From assembly GCF_050433385.1 (NCBI RefSeq), contig NZ_JBNPXI010000004.1, positions 1 through 64,000 on the forward strand: 64,000 nucleotides of DNA, given 5' to 3'. A program made the translations under genes and the position numbers. Source of the DNA: Brassicibacter mesophilus (GTDB lineage Bacteria > Bacillota > Clostridia > Tissierellales > Proteiniboraceae). The notes below the pieces were generated by a model, which worked only from the letters and a program-made list of their open reading frames with translations, had not been told where the DNA came from and made no database searches. Positions 52,516 through 61,958 of the stretch are shown piece after piece (position 1 is the stretch's first letter; each line of letters begins with the position of its first letter).

Positions 52516-53604
52516 ATGGCAAAAAAAATTGGAATTGTAACTTGGTATCACAAAGGATATAATTTTGGGAGTACTTTACAAGCATATTCAACACAGATGG
52601 TGCTGGAACAAATGGGATATGATGCAGAATTGATTAATTATTCTTCCGACAAAAGAAAACTTAAGAAAAATATTAAAGATTTTGGAAAAAAAATATATCT
52701 TAGAATAACTAAACCTAATGTTCATCGAGCTTGGGTAAAGATGGATAAGTGGATAAATTCTAATTTGAACGTGAGTGGGAACTATGATTCGTGGGAGAAA
52801 TTAAAGAAAAATGCTGGTAGATATGATGCTACAATTTGTGGGAGTGATCAAATTTGGCGGAGTCACAAAGATGGTATTATTGATCCATTTTATTTTTTAC
52901 AGTTTATTAGTGAAGAGAAAAGAATTGCATATGCTCCTAGCATAGCTAGAGATTACATTGATGAAAGAATAGTTGATGAGTTTACCGCTTACGTAAAAGA
53001 AATCAGGCATCTATCAATACGCGAAAAACAAGGCGCAGAGCTTTTGAAAAAAGTTACTGGAAGAGATGCCAAAGTGGTATTGGATCCCACACTATTATTA
53101 ACTAAAGATCAGTGGGAAAAACAGTTAGAAAACAAGGAAAGCTACAAAAAAGATTATATTTTCTGTTATTTATTAACGAAAAATGAGCAATATTATCAAG
53201 AAGTCCTTGAAGTTGCAAAAAATGAGAAGTTAGAGGTCATAACTCCAGCAATATTTAGTAATTGTTATAACGACTCAATACCACTTGATTCATTTGATTT
53301 TTTGAACTTAATTAAAGGAGCTAAATTTGTAGTGACCGACTCTTTTCATGGAGTTGCATTTAGTATTAGTTTTAAAAAGCGATTCGCAGCTTATAAAAGA
53401 TTCCCAGATTCATACAAAAAATCTCAAAATTCAAGAATATATAACATTTTGGATGAGTTGCAAATAAGAGAAAGATTGGTTGATAATAATAGTTTACAAT
53501 TAATACTCAATAAAGAAATAAATTTTCAAGAAGTTGACAAATTGCTAAATAAGATGAGGCGAGATTCATTAAGGTATCTTGAAGATTCTCTTTCAAATAT
53601 ATAA
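52516..53604 (+). CDS. Polysaccharide pyruvyl transferase family protein
   Basis: 362 residues of the PS_pyruv_trans family. N-terminal GYNFGSTLQAYSTQMVLEQM, ATICGSDQIWRS and C-terminal VVTDSFHGVAFSISF are family hallmarks. Such enzymes put a pyruvate ketal on sugars from PEP, or act as relatives with other chemistry when paired with an FrhB-type gene, as here (54894). Cytoplasmic. Starts 2 bases after the previous gene. Confidence 0.9.
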   Translation: MAKKIGIVTWYHKGYNFGSTLQAYSTQMVLEQMGYDAELINYSSDKRKLKKNIKDFGKKIYLRITKPNVHRAWVKMDKWINSNLNVSGNYDSWEKLKKNAGRYDATICGSDQIWRSHKDGIIDPFYFLQFISEEKRIAYAPSIARDYIDERIVDEFTAYVKEIRHLSIREKQGAELLKKVTGRDAKVVLDPTLLLTKDQWEKQLENKESYKKDYIFCYLLTKNEQYYQEVLEVAKNEKLEVITPAIFSNCYNDSIPLDSFDFLNLIKGAKFVVTDSFHGVAFSISFKKRFAAYKRFPDSYKKSQNSRIYNILDELQIRERLVDNNSLQLILNKEINFQEVDKLLNKMRRDSLRYLEDSLSNI

Positions 53605-53632
53605 CTATAAATTATAGATAGTTGGGTGAAAT

Positions 53633-54832
53633 ATGAAGATATTAATTAAGTCTAATTTCATTTTGATTTTTATATTATTATTATTCAATGGTCGAGGAAG
53701 TTCAAATAATGTGTTTGTATTTAATCTGGATGTTGGATTTGCGTATGTTCTAGTTTTAATACTACAGATTGTGTCATTGTTTATGCTATGGACATATAGA
53801 AAAATTAGAATTGATAAAATTACGATTTTACTATCTATACAAATTTTATTATATACATTATCATTACTAATATTTCCAGACAGTATAGATAGTATGAAAT
53901 ATTATGTTGCTGCTTTGATATCATTAGGAACATACATGTTCTTTTTAAATTCGTCTGTAAACATAATGAATAAAAAAATGCTGCTGCTATCAGAAATGGC
54001 AATAATAATTATCAGTTTACAGATGGTATCTTTAACAATTAGAGCAATAACTAGTAATATACCATATTATTTGATGAAGAATTATATTCAGACACCTACT
54101 GGTGGTTCTAATTATGTAGGTAGCTTTTTATTAATGTTTTTAGTATTAGTAATAAATCTAGAAGAAAAAAAGATTAGGAAGTTCATTTTTATATTATTAG
54201 GAATTTTGGGTGTTGTTTTAACGAGATCAAATGGTGCTATGGTGTTATTAGTTATGATTTTTATTTTTGAATATGGTAGAAGATGTCTATCAAGTCGCAA
54301 CCTACGTGATAGTATAAAATATGGCATATTAATTATTTTAAGTGGATTTATTTTATGGAAAACATTTGAATTGTTTCCAGGTTATTTTGAGCGTTTTACT
54401 CTTAGTTTTCAAAGGTTCTTTTTTGGCGGTTCAGAAGGAATAGTTGCTAGTTCAAACAATAGGGTTGATTTATATAGTAAATCTTTAAGAGAGATAGCTA
54501 AAAATCCAATTATTGGGCATGGTCTTAATTATCGAAATTATATTTTAGATATGTCAGCACATAATCTAATTCTTGATCAGTTATTAAAAGCTGGTTTGTT
54601 TAGTGCTATAGTTTTTTTAGCTTATATTTCTACACTCCTTTATAACTTTAGTAAATACCGTAAGAGTAACAAGGAAATTAAAACTTTAAGTAAAATGGTT
54701 GTTGTAGTAATGATAAATGGAATGTTTGAACAAAACTTAGGTGGTCTTAATTTTGACTTTTTCTTTTGGCTGTTTTGTGGCGTAGGAATGGCTAATGTTA
54801 ATTATATTAAAGAATTAAAATATAGAACTTAA
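53633..54832 (+). CDS. O-antigen polymerase-like membrane protein (Wzy)
   Basis: 399 residues with about ten to twelve membrane helices and a large extracytoplasmic loop before the conserved PIIGHGLNYRNYILDMSAHN segment (about residues 290-310), typical of Wzy/O-antigen ligase proteins. Polymerises flipped repeat units. The window thus has two Wzy-type genes (see 42821-45799), which implies either two polymers or a separate ligase and polymerase. Confidence 0.82.
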   Translation: MKILIKSNFILIFILLLFNGRGSSNNVFVFNLDVGFAYVLVLILQIVSLFMLWTYRKIRIDKITILLSIQILLYTLSLLIFPDSIDSMKYYVAALISLGTYMFFLNSSVNIMNKKMLLLSEMAIIIISLQMVSLTIRAITSNIPYYLMKNYIQTPTGGSNYVGSFLLMFLVLVINLEEKKIRKFIFILLGILGVVLTRSNGAMVLLVMIFIFEYGRRCLSSRNLRDSIKYGILIILSGFILWKTFELFPGYFERFTLSFQRFFFGGSEGIVASSNNRVDLYSKSLREIAKNPIIGHGLNYRNYILDMSAHNLILDQLLKAGLFSAIVFLAYISTLLYNFSKYRKSNKEIKTLSKMVVVVMINGMFEQNLGGLNFDFFFWLFCGVGMANVNYIKELKYRT

Positions 54833-54893
54833 AGGAATTAAAATGAAATAGTAGTCTATTGAGCATATTTTAATAGATAGGGGTGATTTATGA

Positions 54894-56078
54894 ATGATTA
54901 TTTGTGATAAAAAAATATGTACTGGATGTGCTGCTTGTTACAGCATATGTCCGGTGAATTGTATTTCAATGGAGTATGATGAAGATGGTTTTCTTGTACC
55001 TATTGTTGATGATGAAAATTGTATAAAATGCAATAAGTGCAAAGAAATATGTCCTTCTTTAAATAAGGTACCATATAAAAACTATAAATCCCCTATTACC
55101 ATAGGTTGCTGGCATAAGAATAAGGAAACTTTAAAAAAGAGTAGTTCAGGCGGTGCATTTTCTGCTATGGCTGAATATACTTTTAAGAATAATGGAGTTG
55201 TTATAGGCTGTTCAATGGGCGAAGATTTAACACCTTATCATACTATTGCTTATGATTATGAAGATTTAAAACCTATACATGGATCAAAGTATCTTCAAAG
55301 CGAGATCAAAGATATGTATATAGAAACAAAAAAATTATTGGATATGGGTGTTGACGTGCTATTTTCAGGTTGTCCTTGTCAGATAGCAGGATTGTATGCA
55401 TATTTAAAGAATGATGTGTATACAAACCTAATTACTGTGGATTTGGTTTGTCATGGCGTAGGGTCAAAAAAAATATTTGATAATTATATTCAAGAAATGA
55501 ATGAAAAATTTGGAGACAGTATAAAAGAGATTTCATTTAGAAGTAAAGAAAAGAACGGAAGAAATTATGTAACTAAGTTATCATTTTCAAATAGTTCACC
55601 TAAATATGTTTCTGCATTAAGAGATCCATATATGAGCTGCTACCTACAAAGAGCTATCTATCGTGATAGTTGTTACCAATGCAAATACGCTGATTTACCT
55701 AGAGTTGCAGATTTTACTGTAGGAGACTTTATCGGAATTAATCGAAAAGAGATATCTAAAAAAGATTACCGTAATGGCGTTTCAGTTATTTTATTAAACA
55801 ACAAAAAAGCAGAAGAAAAATTTGAAGATTTCAAGCAATATTTGAATTGGATGGAACGACCGTTAAAAGAAGCAACATCTACTAATTCTAATATATATAA
55901 ATCCAGCGTTATGCCGAGTTATAGAGAAGAAATTTTTAATAGTTTTGACTCTGTAACTACTGTTAAGAATAAATATTGTAATTTTAAATTGAGGGTTCAT
56001 ATAGCAAATATTATTGGAGAGGATAATATGCTATTAGTAAAAGGACTACTTCGAAAGATTAGATTTAAACAAAACTAG
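54894..56078 (+). CDS. FrhB-like Fe-S flavoprotein of the polysaccharide locus
   Basis: 394 residues. N-terminal ferredoxin-like domain with two 4Fe-4S motifs (CTGCAACYSICPVNC and CIKCNKCKEIC), then the coenzyme F420 hydrogenase beta-subunit N- and C-domains (KKSSSGGAFSAMAEY, SGCPCQIAGLYAYL, CQYCKYADLPRVADFTVGDF-like with one residue difference). In bacteria these proteins often sit beside pyruvyl transferases in glycan clusters; their reaction is not established. Start ATG 54894 is correctly spaced from GGGGTGAT; ATG 54890 in another frame opens only 5 codons. Confidence 0.87.
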   Translation: MIICDKKICTGCAACYSICPVNCISMEYDEDGFLVPIVDDENCIKCNKCKEICPSLNKVPYKNYKSPITIGCWHKNKETLKKSSSGGAFSAMAEYTFKNNGVVIGCSMGEDLTPYHTIAYDYEDLKPIHGSKYLQSEIKDMYIETKKLLDMGVDVLFSGCPCQIAGLYAYLKNDVYTNLITVDLVCHGVGSKKIFDNYIQEMNEKFGDSIKEISFRSKEKNGRNYVTKLSFSNSSPKYVSALRDPYMSCYLQRAIYRDSCYQCKYADLPRVADFTVGDFIGINRKEISKKDYRNGVSVILLNNKKAEEKFEDFKQYLNWMERPLKEATSTNSNIYKSSVMPSYREEIFNSFDSVTTVKNKYCNFKLRVHIANIIGEDNMLLVKGLLRKIRFKQN

Positions 56079-56092
56079 TATGGGGTGTTTGC

Positions 56093-57493
56093 TTGAAGGC
56101 GGAAATAAAATCGATAATTAATGTATTGTCAGCAAATATAATTATTATATTAATAGGAATAGTCCAGACGTTTATTCTACCATCTATACTTGTGCCTGAA
56201 GAATATGGATATTGGTCACTATATTTATTGTACACAGGATATGCTGGATTTTTGATATTGGGTTTCTGTGATGGATTTTATTTAAAATATGGTGGAGAAA
56301 AATATGAAGATTTAGATAAAAGTATATTTTCATGCTATCATTGGATTCTAGCAACTTATCTTATAACTTTATTTGCAATTTGGTATTTACTACTAACTGC
56401 ATTTTTACCGCACGATAAAAGATATCTAGTTTTCATATTTATTGGTATTGGAGTTGTATTGTCTAATCAAAGAAGCTTTTTTGTTTTACTGAATCAAGCT
56501 ACAGCAAGGTTCTCTATATATGCAAAAGGTCATGTGATAGAAAAAATTTCTATTTTAATCATTGCTATAATATGTATTTTTGTTAGAAATGTAAATGCTT
56601 TTTATATAATAATTGCTTCTGTAGTAGGCAAATTAATTACTTTGATATATTTCACATTTTTTTCAAAAGATATAGTACTTACAAAGCCTCATATTGACAA
56701 AAATATTGGGCTTTCAGTTATTGATAATATTAAAGTAGGATTTACATTAACTCTTTCAGGAGTTGGTGGTATGTTAATGACTGGATTCGGACGATTTGTT
56801 GTTGAGAAACAGTTGGGAATAGTGGAATTAGGATATTATTCATTGATGTTTTCAATATCAGCACTATTTACACAACTGATATATGCTTTTTCTACTGTTT
56901 TTTTTCCTGTTTTTCGTAGAGTGAAAGAAATAAGGGCTAAATATTTATTAGGTCGATTTGACCAACTAATAATTAATTTATCAGGAATTATATTAATTAT
57001 ATATTATCCTGCACGCTATCTATTAGAGATTATTTTTCCGCAATATCATCCTGCAATGAATCCGATGGTTTTCCTATTCCCTATAGTTATATGTCAGAGC
57101 CGTATGACATTGGTATATAATACGCTTTATAAAGTCTTAAGATACGAAAAACAGTTACTCAAAAATGTTCTCATTGCTTTAGCATTTAGTACATTAGTAA
57201 CAATTGTGTTTTTTAACCTAAATAAGGACAAAGAATCAGTTGCTTTTGCAACATATTTAGGTTTTTTATTTTGGAACACTATTGCAAGATACTATTATAG
57301 GAAAAAAGAAAATATCAATAATAAATGGATAACACCAGATATATTCCTTTCATTTATATATATTCTAGCTAATTTAATTTGGGGTTATACAGTTACTTCG
57401 TTTGTAATTATATCAGTAGCAGTTATACTAGTTGTTGCGTCAAAGATTCAAGAAACTGATGAGATTATTAAAGAGTTTAGAAAAAGTATATGA
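56093..57493 (+). CDS. Oligosaccharide flippase (Wzx family)
   Basis: 466 residues with about twelve to fourteen membrane helices, MATE-like polysaccharide biosynthesis family. N-terminal helix with LPSILVPEEYGYWSLYLLY is typical. It would flip the undecaprenyl-linked repeat unit outward for Wzy. Starts at TTG 56093 with GGGGTG upstream. Ends 10 bases before the next glycosyltransferase start. Confidence 0.88.
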   Translation: MKAEIKSIINVLSANIIIILIGIVQTFILPSILVPEEYGYWSLYLLYTGYAGFLILGFCDGFYLKYGGEKYEDLDKSIFSCYHWILATYLITLFAIWYLLLTAFLPHDKRYLVFIFIGIGVVLSNQRSFFVLLNQATARFSIYAKGHVIEKISILIIAIICIFVRNVNAFYIIIASVVGKLITLIYFTFFSKDIVLTKPHIDKNIGLSVIDNIKVGFTLTLSGVGGMLMTGFGRFVVEKQLGIVELGYYSLMFSISALFTQLIYAFSTVFFPVFRRVKEIRAKYLLGRFDQLIINLSGIILIIYYPARYLLEIIFPQYHPAMNPMVFLFPIVICQSRMTLVYNTLYKVLRYEKQLLKNVLIALAFSTLVTIVFFNLNKDKESVAFATYLGFLFWNTIARYYYRKKENINNKWITPDIFLSFIYILANLIWGYTVTSFVIISVAVILVVASKIQETDEIIKEFRKSI

Positions 57494-57503
57494 AGGTGAG
57501 CGT

Positions 57504-58781
57504 ATGAAAAAAATCATGATAATGGCAGGTTCGTACTATCCTAAACCGATGGCAAATGGTATTTGTGTGCATCAGATAGCTCTTGCGTTAAAAAAAATAG
57601 GATATGAAGTCCACATAATATGTTTCAATAAAAAAGGTGATAAAAAAGAGGAAGAGTTTGAAGGTGTTTTTATCCACAGAGTAAAAATGCGATTGTTTTT
57701 TAAGATGCGCTTTTATGCTGAAGATCAAATCGACACTTGGCATGGTAAATTAATTTATAGAACGGCCATGCTATTAAACAAATTTAAAAAAATATTATAT
57801 TTACCTTTATATCCTATGACATCACCATTATTTATTTATAGATACTATATTAGGTCAAAAGAAATACACAAAGAACAAAACTTCGATATGATTCTGTCAG
57901 TATATAATCCATTAGAAGCTCTCGTTGCAGGGACTATGATGAAAAAGAGGTATAAAGATATAAAACTAGGGTTATATGTTTTGGATTCACTTACTAACGG
58001 TTCGAAAAGAGAGTTTTTGCCTAAGTCATGGACAGAAAAAAAAGGTTGGCAATGGGAACGAATATTCTATAGTATGAGTGATGTGATTTTTAATATGAGA
58101 TGTCATGAAGAGCATCATAAAAAATCAAGGTATGATAAGTATAGAGAAGAAATGAAAATAGTGGATATTCCTTTATTTAGAACGTTGAATCAAGGGTTTC
58201 ATAAACAAACTAAAATACTTGATTATGGAAGTTTTAATTGGATATATACAGGTACTTTGCGAATGAGAAATTATAACCCATGGTATGCAATAAAAATTTT
58301 TAATATTATTCAAGAAAAAAGAAAAAAAATGAAATTTCATTTTTTTAGTCGCGGAGATTGCGAAGAGAAGCTTATGGAATACGAAAGGATTACAGAAGGT
58401 GCAATTGTCAGACATGGATTTGTTGAAAGCGAAATATCTATTTCTGCTATTATGGAGTCGGATATTTTAATAAGTGTAGGTACTTCTGATTCTAGCATGA
58501 TTCCTTCAAAAATATTTGAATACATGTCAACTGGAAAACCGATAATTCATTTTTACAAACAAGAGAATGACGTTTGTCTTCAATATTATAATATGTACCC
58601 ATTAGCTATATGTATAAAAGAGGATGATGAATTATTAAGAAATAATGCTGAAAAAATTTTTGCGTTTATAGATGATATAAAAGGTCGAAAAGTAAAATTT
58701 AGTGATATTAAAGACCGTTTTGTAATGAATACACCGGAATATACGACATCGATTATTGATGGCATTGTAGATAATAAATAA
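57504..58781 (+). CDS. Glycosyltransferase (GT4-like)
   Basis: About 425 residues, GT-B. N-terminal AGSYYPKPMANGICVHQIA acceptor-domain motif and a C-terminal donor motif ISVGTSDSSMIPSKIFEYMS with GKPIIHFY. Start ATG 57504 follows GAAGGTGAG; the upstream frame lies in the flippase gene. Adds a further sugar in the same pathway; linkage unknown. Confidence 0.87.
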   Translation: MKKIMIMAGSYYPKPMANGICVHQIALALKKIGYEVHIICFNKKGDKKEEEFEGVFIHRVKMRLFFKMRFYAEDQIDTWHGKLIYRTAMLLNKFKKILYLPLYPMTSPLFIYRYYIRSKEIHKEQNFDMILSVYNPLEALVAGTMMKKRYKDIKLGLYVLDSLTNGSKREFLPKSWTEKKGWQWERIFYSMSDVIFNMRCHEEHHKKSRYDKYREEMKIVDIPLFRTLNQGFHKQTKILDYGSFNWIYTGTLRMRNYNPWYAIKIFNIIQEKRKKMKFHFFSRGDCEEKLMEYERITEGAIVRHGFVESEISISAIMESDILISVGTSDSSMIPSKIFEYMSTGKPIIHFYKQENDVCLQYYNMYPLAICIKEDDELLRNNAEKIFAFIDDIKGRKVKFSDIKDRFVMNTPEYTTSIIDGIVDNK

Positions 58782-58796
58782 TTGGAGGGTTATACT

Positions 58797-59819
58797 ATGT
58801 TTAAAGATAAGACATTACTGATAACAGGTGGTACGGGCTCATTTGGGAATGTAGTTTTAGAACGATTTCTAGATACCGATATCAAAGAGATTAGAATTTT
58901 TTCAAGAGATGAAAAAAAACAAGATGATATGCGAAGACATTACCAAAACGATAAAATAAAGTATTATATAGGTAATGTTAGAGATATAGCAAGTATTAGA
59001 AATGCAATACATGGAGTAGATTATATATTTCATGCAGCAGCATTAAAGCAAGTTCCTTCATGTGAGTTCTTTCCAATCGAAGCTGTAAAAACTAATGTGT
59101 TGGGTACAGATAATGTTTTAACAGCAGCAATTGAGGTAGGTGTAAAAAAAGTTATTTGTCTTTCTACGGACAAAGCCGCTTATCCAGTAAACGCAATGGG
59201 TATATCCAAAGCTCTAATGGAAAAAACATTTATTGCTAAATCAAGAACGGTTCGAGCTGATAGAACATTAATATGTGGAACAAGGTATGGTAATGTTATG
59301 GCTTCAAGAGGTTCTGTTATTCCGTTATTTATTCAACAGATAAAAAATGGTGAACCCATAACAGTTACAGATCCCAATATGACTAGATTTATTATGAGTT
59401 TAGATGATGCGGTTGAGCTTGTTTTATATGCATTTGGAAATGCAGAAACTGGTGATATTATGGTTCAAAAATCGCCTTCATGTTATATTGGAGATTTAGC
59501 ACAAGCGTTAAAAGAGTTATTTAAGGTTAATAATGAAATCCAAGTAATTGGAACACGCCATGGTGAAAAGATGTATGAGGTTTTATTGACGAAGGAAGAA
59601 GCTGCTAAATCGATTGACAAAGGTAATTTTTATAGAGTACCAGCAGATAATAGGGATTTAAATTATGAAAAATATCTTGAGCAGGGGTCTAAAAAGATAT
59701 CTTTAACTGATGAGTATAATTCAAATAATACAGAGATATTCAGTGTTGAACAGATCAAAGAAAAGTTACTAAAGCTTGATTATATTCAGGAAGAACTAAA
59801 AAGCTGGGAGGTTAGATAA
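58797..59819 (+). CDS. CapE/FnlA-type UDP-GlcNAc 4,6-dehydratase/5-epimerase
   Basis: 340 residues of the FlaA1/CapE SDR group. Rossmann motif LLITGGTGSFGNVVL; the catalytic tyrosine is replaced by Met134 in MGISK (Lys138), the M-x3-K form typical of inverting dehydratases such as CapE, WbjB and FnlA. These convert UDP-GlcNAc to UDP-2-acetamido-2,6-dideoxy-L-hexos-4-ulose on the way to L-FucNAc, L-RhaNAc or L-QuiNAc. GGAGGG precedes ATG 58797. It overlaps the reductase gene by one base, supporting a two-step pathway. Confidence 0.87.
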   Translation: MFKDKTLLITGGTGSFGNVVLERFLDTDIKEIRIFSRDEKKQDDMRRHYQNDKIKYYIGNVRDIASIRNAIHGVDYIFHAAALKQVPSCEFFPIEAVKTNVLGTDNVLTAAIEVGVKKVICLSTDKAAYPVNAMGISKALMEKTFIAKSRTVRADRTLICGTRYGNVMASRGSVIPLFIQQIKNGEPITVTDPNMTRFIMSLDDAVELVLYAFGNAETGDIMVQKSPSCYIGDLAQALKELFKVNNEIQVIGTRHGEKMYEVLLTKEEAAKSIDKGNFYRVPADNRDLNYEKYLEQGSKKISLTDEYNSNNTEIFSVEQIKEKLLKLDYIQEELKSWEVR

Positions 59820-60697
59820 TGAAAGTCTTATCCCTAGGGGGTACAGGAATGGCAGGCCATACTATTTCAATATATTTTAAGGAAGCAGGCCATGATGTAA
59901 CAGCCTTTAGCCGAAGTAAAGTAGATTACTGTAATAGTATCAATGGTGATATTGCTGATTTTGAAAAATTAAAAAAGATAATAAAAGAGGGTAATTACGA
60001 CGCTATCATAAATGCTATAGGCATTCTTAATCAGGATGCTGAAGACAATAAGTCAATGGCTGTATTATTAAATAGTTATTTACCACACTTTTTAAGTGAT
60101 GTAACTAAAGATATGAAGACTAGAATTATTCATATGAGTACAGATTGTGTATTTTCTGGGAAAACAGGTGGATATACTGAAACTTCATTTAGAGATGGCG
60201 AAACCTTTTATGATAGATCAAAGGCTTTGGGTGAAATAGAAAATTCCAAAGACCTTACTTTTAGAAATTCCATTATTGGCCCTGACATGAACGAAAGAGG
60301 GATTGGCCTGTTTAATTGGTTTATGAAGCAAGATGGTCAGATTAATGGTTTTACAAAAACAATCTGGACAGGTGTGACAACACTGACACTTGCAAAAGCT
60401 ATGGAGCAAGCATTGAAAGAAGATATTACAGGACTTTACAATCTTGTAAATAATAAGACTATAAGTAAATATGAGCTTTTAGAGTTATTCAATAAATACT
60501 TGAAAAATAATCAATTAGAAATTCTACAAAGTAATAAGGTTTCTTTAGATAAATCATTAATAAATAACAGAACAGATTTTTCTTTTAAGGTACCAAGTTA
60601 TGAAGAAATGATTATTGACATGAAAGAGTGGATTGATAATCATAAGGAACTATATCCTCATTATTTCGACCAAGTGAAAAAACAAGGTAAAAACTAA
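59819..60697 (+). CDS. RmlD-like SDR reductase for a 6-deoxy-amino sugar
   Basis: 292 residues. LSLGGTGMAGH Rossmann motif, IIHMSTDCVFSG, and the catalytic pair Tyr131/Lys135 in FYDRSKALGE place it in the RmlD (dTDP-4-dehydrorhamnose reductase) superfamily. Coupled to the CapE-like gene, it resembles WbvR/QnlA-type enzymes that reduce the 4-keto sugar to UDP-L-RhaNAc. No CapG-like 2-epimerase is in view. The assignment to that pathway rests on context. Confidence 0.8.
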   Translation: MKVLSLGGTGMAGHTISIYFKEAGHDVTAFSRSKVDYCNSINGDIADFEKLKKIIKEGNYDAIINAIGILNQDAEDNKSMAVLLNSYLPHFLSDVTKDMKTRIIHMSTDCVFSGKTGGYTETSFRDGETFYDRSKALGEIENSKDLTFRNSIIGPDMNERGIGLFNWFMKQDGQINGFTKTIWTGVTTLTLAKAMEQALKEDITGLYNLVNNKTISKYELLELFNKYLKNNQLEILQSNKVSLDKSLINNRTDFSFKVPSYEEMIIDMKEWIDNHKELYPHYFDQVKKQGKN

Positions 60698-60867
60698 ATT
60701 AATCAGAAAGTAGGATAATCTTTAAAAAATAAAAATCTTTTAGGATTTACAAAGGATTTATAAAATATACTGATGGAAATATTGTGGTAATGAAGTTATT
60801 TAATTTAGTGTTATAGATGGAAAGTTAAGACGGTCTATACGGTTTATATAGAAAAGAGGTAAAAGGA

Positions 60868-61887
60868 ATGAAAATACTAATAACAGGTGTAGCCGGTTTC
60901 ATCGGCTTTCACCTTGCACAAAATTTACTCAAAAATGAATATAACATCATAGGTATCGACAACATGAATGATTACTACGATTCAAAATTAAAAAATTCTA
61001 GACTTGAAGTCTTGGGCCAATATAGCAACTTTACATTCCAGAAAATGGATATTAAGGATAAGCAAGCAGTAGATAATATCTTTGAAACATATAAGCCGAT
61101 ACATGTTATAAACCTTGCTGCTCAAGCAGGAGTTCGCTATTCCATAGAGAACCCTTATGTTTATGTGGATTCAAATCTAATTGGGTTTATGAATATTCTT
61201 GAAGCTTGCAGAAACTATCCAGTTGAGCATCTTTTGTATGCTTCATCGAGTTCTGTTTATGGCGGAAATAAAGTAGTACCATTTTCAACAAATCATAATG
61301 TAGATCATCCTGTTTCACTTTATGCAACAACAAAAAAATCTAACGAGTTGATGGCTCATACATATAGCCATCTTTATGGGATTCCAACAACTGGGTTAAG
61401 GTTCTTTACTGTTTATGGTCCATGGGGAAGACCTGACATGGCGTACTTTTCTTTTACGAAAGACATCCTATCAGGAAAACCTATTAAAGTATTCAATCAC
61501 GGCAAAATGGAAAGAGACTTCACTTACATCGATGATATTGTTGAGGGAATTGTTAAGCTTATTGATAAAGCACCAGTAGCCAATAAAGAGTGGGATGAAA
61601 GAAAGGATGATTTAAGCACAAGCTTTGCACCTTATAAGATCTACAATATCGGAAATAATAATCCAGTTCAGCTCATGAGGTTCATTAATGTTTTGGAATC
61701 TGCTCTTGGAAAAGAAACAGAGAAAATTTACATGGATATGCAGCTCGGTGATGTATTAAGAACATATGCCGATGTAAGTGATTTAGAAAAAGATATAAAC
61801 TTCAAACCAAGTACAAGTATTGAAGATGGTCTTCAGAAGTTTGTGGATTGGTATAAAGAATATTACAAGGTGGAGAGTAGATTTTAA
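60868..61887 (+). CDS. UDP-glucuronate 4-epimerase family
   Basis: 339 residues, extended SDR. ILITGVAGFIGFHLA Rossmann motif; Tyr152/Lys156 in YATTKKSNE; AAQAGVRYSIENP and FFTVYGPWGRPDMAYF are characteristic of UDP-GlcA 4-epimerases that produce UDP-GalA. The UDP-glucose dehydrogenase gene 72 bases downstream would supply UDP-GlcA. AAAGAGGTAAAAGG lies upstream. The preceding 170-base gap has a small direct repeat (ACGGTCTAT/ACGGTTTAT) but no recognised promoter. Confidence 0.9.
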   Translation: MKILITGVAGFIGFHLAQNLLKNEYNIIGIDNMNDYYDSKLKNSRLEVLGQYSNFTFQKMDIKDKQAVDNIFETYKPIHVINLAAQAGVRYSIENPYVYVDSNLIGFMNILEACRNYPVEHLLYASSSSVYGGNKVVPFSTNHNVDHPVSLYATTKKSNELMAHTYSHLYGIPTTGLRFFTVYGPWGRPDMAYFSFTKDILSGKPIKVFNHGKMERDFTYIDDIVEGIVKLIDKAPVANKEWDERKDDLSTSFAPYKIYNIGNNNPVQLMRFINVLESALGKETEKIYMDMQLGDVLRTYADVSDLEKDINFKPSTSIEDGLQKFVDWYKEYYKVESRF

Positions 61888-61958
61888 ACATAAACATGGA
61901 AAAATAGAATCTATATGATTCTTAATATATCACTCAATTACAAGGGGGTAATCAAACC

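Noticed and set aside
54890..54907. Five-codon ORF starting at 54890 before the FrhB-like gene
   Set aside because: Poor spacing from the ribosome site, which fits ATG 54894 of the real gene.
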